Positions 12,351 to 13,187 of a stretch of DNA of 13,187 nucleotides are shown here, piece after piece. Below the pieces are notes generated by a model, which searched no databases, was not told the origin of the DNA, and saw nothing but the letters and a program-made list of their open reading frames with translations. Source of the DNA: SLID01 sp041667545. Lineage in GTDB: Bacteria > Omnitrophota > Gorgyraeia > Tantalellales > Tantalellaceae. The position numbers and the translations under genes are program-made. Positions within the stretch are counted from its first letter, which is position 1. Every line of letters starts with the position of its first letter. The stretch is taken from the NCBI GenBank assembly GCA_041667545.1, contig JBAYES010000053.1, positions 1 through 13,187 of the forward strand, written 5' to 3'.

Positions 12351-13187
12351 TTACTGATGACGCACATTTAGCCCCGGCAGCTGCCGCATAAAATCCTGCC
12401 ACGGTAAAAATTCAATATTATCGGCTGTAAAGGGACGCGGAGTTAAACAGACGCACAGCGCCTTTGTGTATTTGTGGTCTTTGATAAAGCTTTTAAGACC
12501 CCTGACCTGGCTTGGCCGCGGCCCGGTTGATGCCTTTATCTCAATTGCCCAGATTTCATCTTTGAACTCCAGTATCAAATCCACTTCCGCACCGTCAGTA
12601 GTCCTGAAAAAGCTTGATCTTACTTCAGCCTCGGAATAATCCAATGATCTCTGTGTCTCAACCATGATAAAATGTTCAAAAGCCTTCCCGTAAGGAGGCG
12701 TTCCCGAAACTAAACCGCCGGAGAGCTCGTTCTTTAAGGCAGGTATTATTCCGCAGTCAAAAAAGTAAAATTTAGGATGTGCCACTATTTTTGTCCGGTG
12801 AGATTTTCCGTAAGGATACAGTAAAAATCCTATCAAGGTATCTTCCAGAATATGGAAATACTCTTTTACGGTTTTTGAATGAACTCCAACCTCGCGGGCT
12901 AAATTCTGAAAGTTGATTAAGTTTCCGTTCTCATATGCCGCCAGCTCAAGAAATCTGGCAAAAGCCGGGATATTCCTGGTTAATGATTCCTGCCTGATTT
13001 CCTCCTGGAGATAGGTTTCTATATAGCTTTTCAGTAATCTGATTTTATCCTGTTTGTTTTTTTCCAAGGCGATTTTAGGCAGTGTTCCAAAATGCATCGC
13101 CTCTTCAAGCACAAAATTGCTCCCCAGTTCCTTATGCGTAAAAGGGTACAGGCCTAATGTAATGGCCCTTCCCCCCAGCAGGTTTAC
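12351..13187 (-). CDS. ATP-binding protein with DUF4143 C-terminal domain (5' partial)
   Basis: The frame is open from the window edge to the TAA at 12353-12351, giving 278 aa of a longer protein whose N-terminal AAA (P-loop) domain lies outside the window. The visible part starts with NLLGGRAITLGLYPFTHKELGSNFVLEEAMHFGTLP when read in pieces, the usual end of the AAA_14 domain and linker. A DUF4143 nuclease-like domain follows: Y-L-Q-E-E-I region, helix-turn-helix-like EVGVHSKTVKEYF, FYFFDCGI, GKAFEHFIMVE, and the PD-(D/E)xK-like core D-G-A-E-V-D-L-I ... A-I-E-I-K-A-S. A GTG at 13112 is an internal codon and not the start. The family is common in accessory regions, and its cellular role is poorly defined. 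It converges on the toxin gene with a 29-base gap. Confidence 0.85.
   Translation of the reverse strand, partial: VNLLGGRAITLGLYPFTHKELGSNFVLEEAMHFGTLPKIALEKNKQDKIRLLKSYIETYLQEEIRQESLTRNIPAFARFLELAAYENGNLINFQNLAREVGVHSKTVKEYFHILEDTLIGFLLYPYGKSHRTKIVAHPKFYFFDCGIIPALKNELSGGLVSGTPPYGKAFEHFIMVETQRSLDYSEAEVRSSFFRTTDGAEVDLILEFKDEIWAIEIKASTGPRPSQVRGLKSFIKDHKYTKALCVCLTPRPFTADNIEFLPWQDFMRQLPGLNVRHQ

Noticed and set aside
13110..13112. GTG at 13112 as the start of the DUF4143 protein
   Set aside because: The frame continues upstream to the window edge with family-like sequence (LLGGRAITLGLYPF), so the gene is 5' truncated by the window.

Overview
The window looks like bacterial chromosome of moderate GC. 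It carries mostly housekeeping genes, broken up by an unusually dense set of palindromic and dispersed intergenic repeats. The gene set (Era, MnmE, PurH, FolC, FolE, UvrD-type helicase, a lipoprotein with a canonical lipobox) is clearly bacterial. Frequent ATA (Ile) and AGG/AGA (Arg) codons, several repeat types of the kind associated with REP/RAYT elements, and the protein sequences together suggest an uncultured Omnitrophota-like or deltaproteobacterium-like lineage. That placement is an impression from the sequence and has not been tested.

Left part (1-3382, + strand): the last 39 codons of a glycogen/starch phosphorylase, a UvrD/PcrA-type superfamily 1 helicase, a 24-bp perfect hairpin, a NUDIX hydrolase, and a HAD phosphatase starting one base after the NUDIX stop. 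Spacing is tight except at the hairpin.

Middle (3383-5420): era lies on the - strand, opposite to the genes on either side. It is bracketed by inverted copies of a composite noncoding element. The heart of this element is a 194-bp core, 3497-3690 (+) and 5066-5259 (-), with only about 5 differences between copies by eye. A third, truncated core copy (4931-4989) and a separate palindrome (5012-5062) sit next to the era promoter. That promoter appears to give an almost leaderless mRNA.

Central operon (5352-10518, + strand): a consensus-like promoter is followed by a 66-aa two-helix membrane protein, a coiled-coil lipoprotein (ATGA overlap), purH, folC and mnmE (ATGA overlap with folC). folE follows at 10737 after a long interrupted hairpin. 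PurH uses 10-formyl-tetrahydrofolate, FolC polyglutamylates folates, FolE starts pterin synthesis from GTP, and MnmE is a folate-dependent tRNA modifier. The block is therefore a one-carbon/purine/tRNA-modification neighbourhood with an envelope pair at its head.

Right part (11310-13187): an accessory segment. It holds a REP-like hairpin, the first codons of an IS110-family transposase (- strand) with a remarkable leader made of two similar hairpins inside an inverted repeat that covers the Shine-Dalgarno sequence, a probable type II toxin-antitoxin operon with a near-perfect promoter and operator-like repeats, and the C-terminal part of a DUF4143-type ATPase that runs off the window edge.

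The strongest candidates for something undescribed are the 194-bp core element flanking era and the duplicated-hairpin leader of the IS110 remnant.
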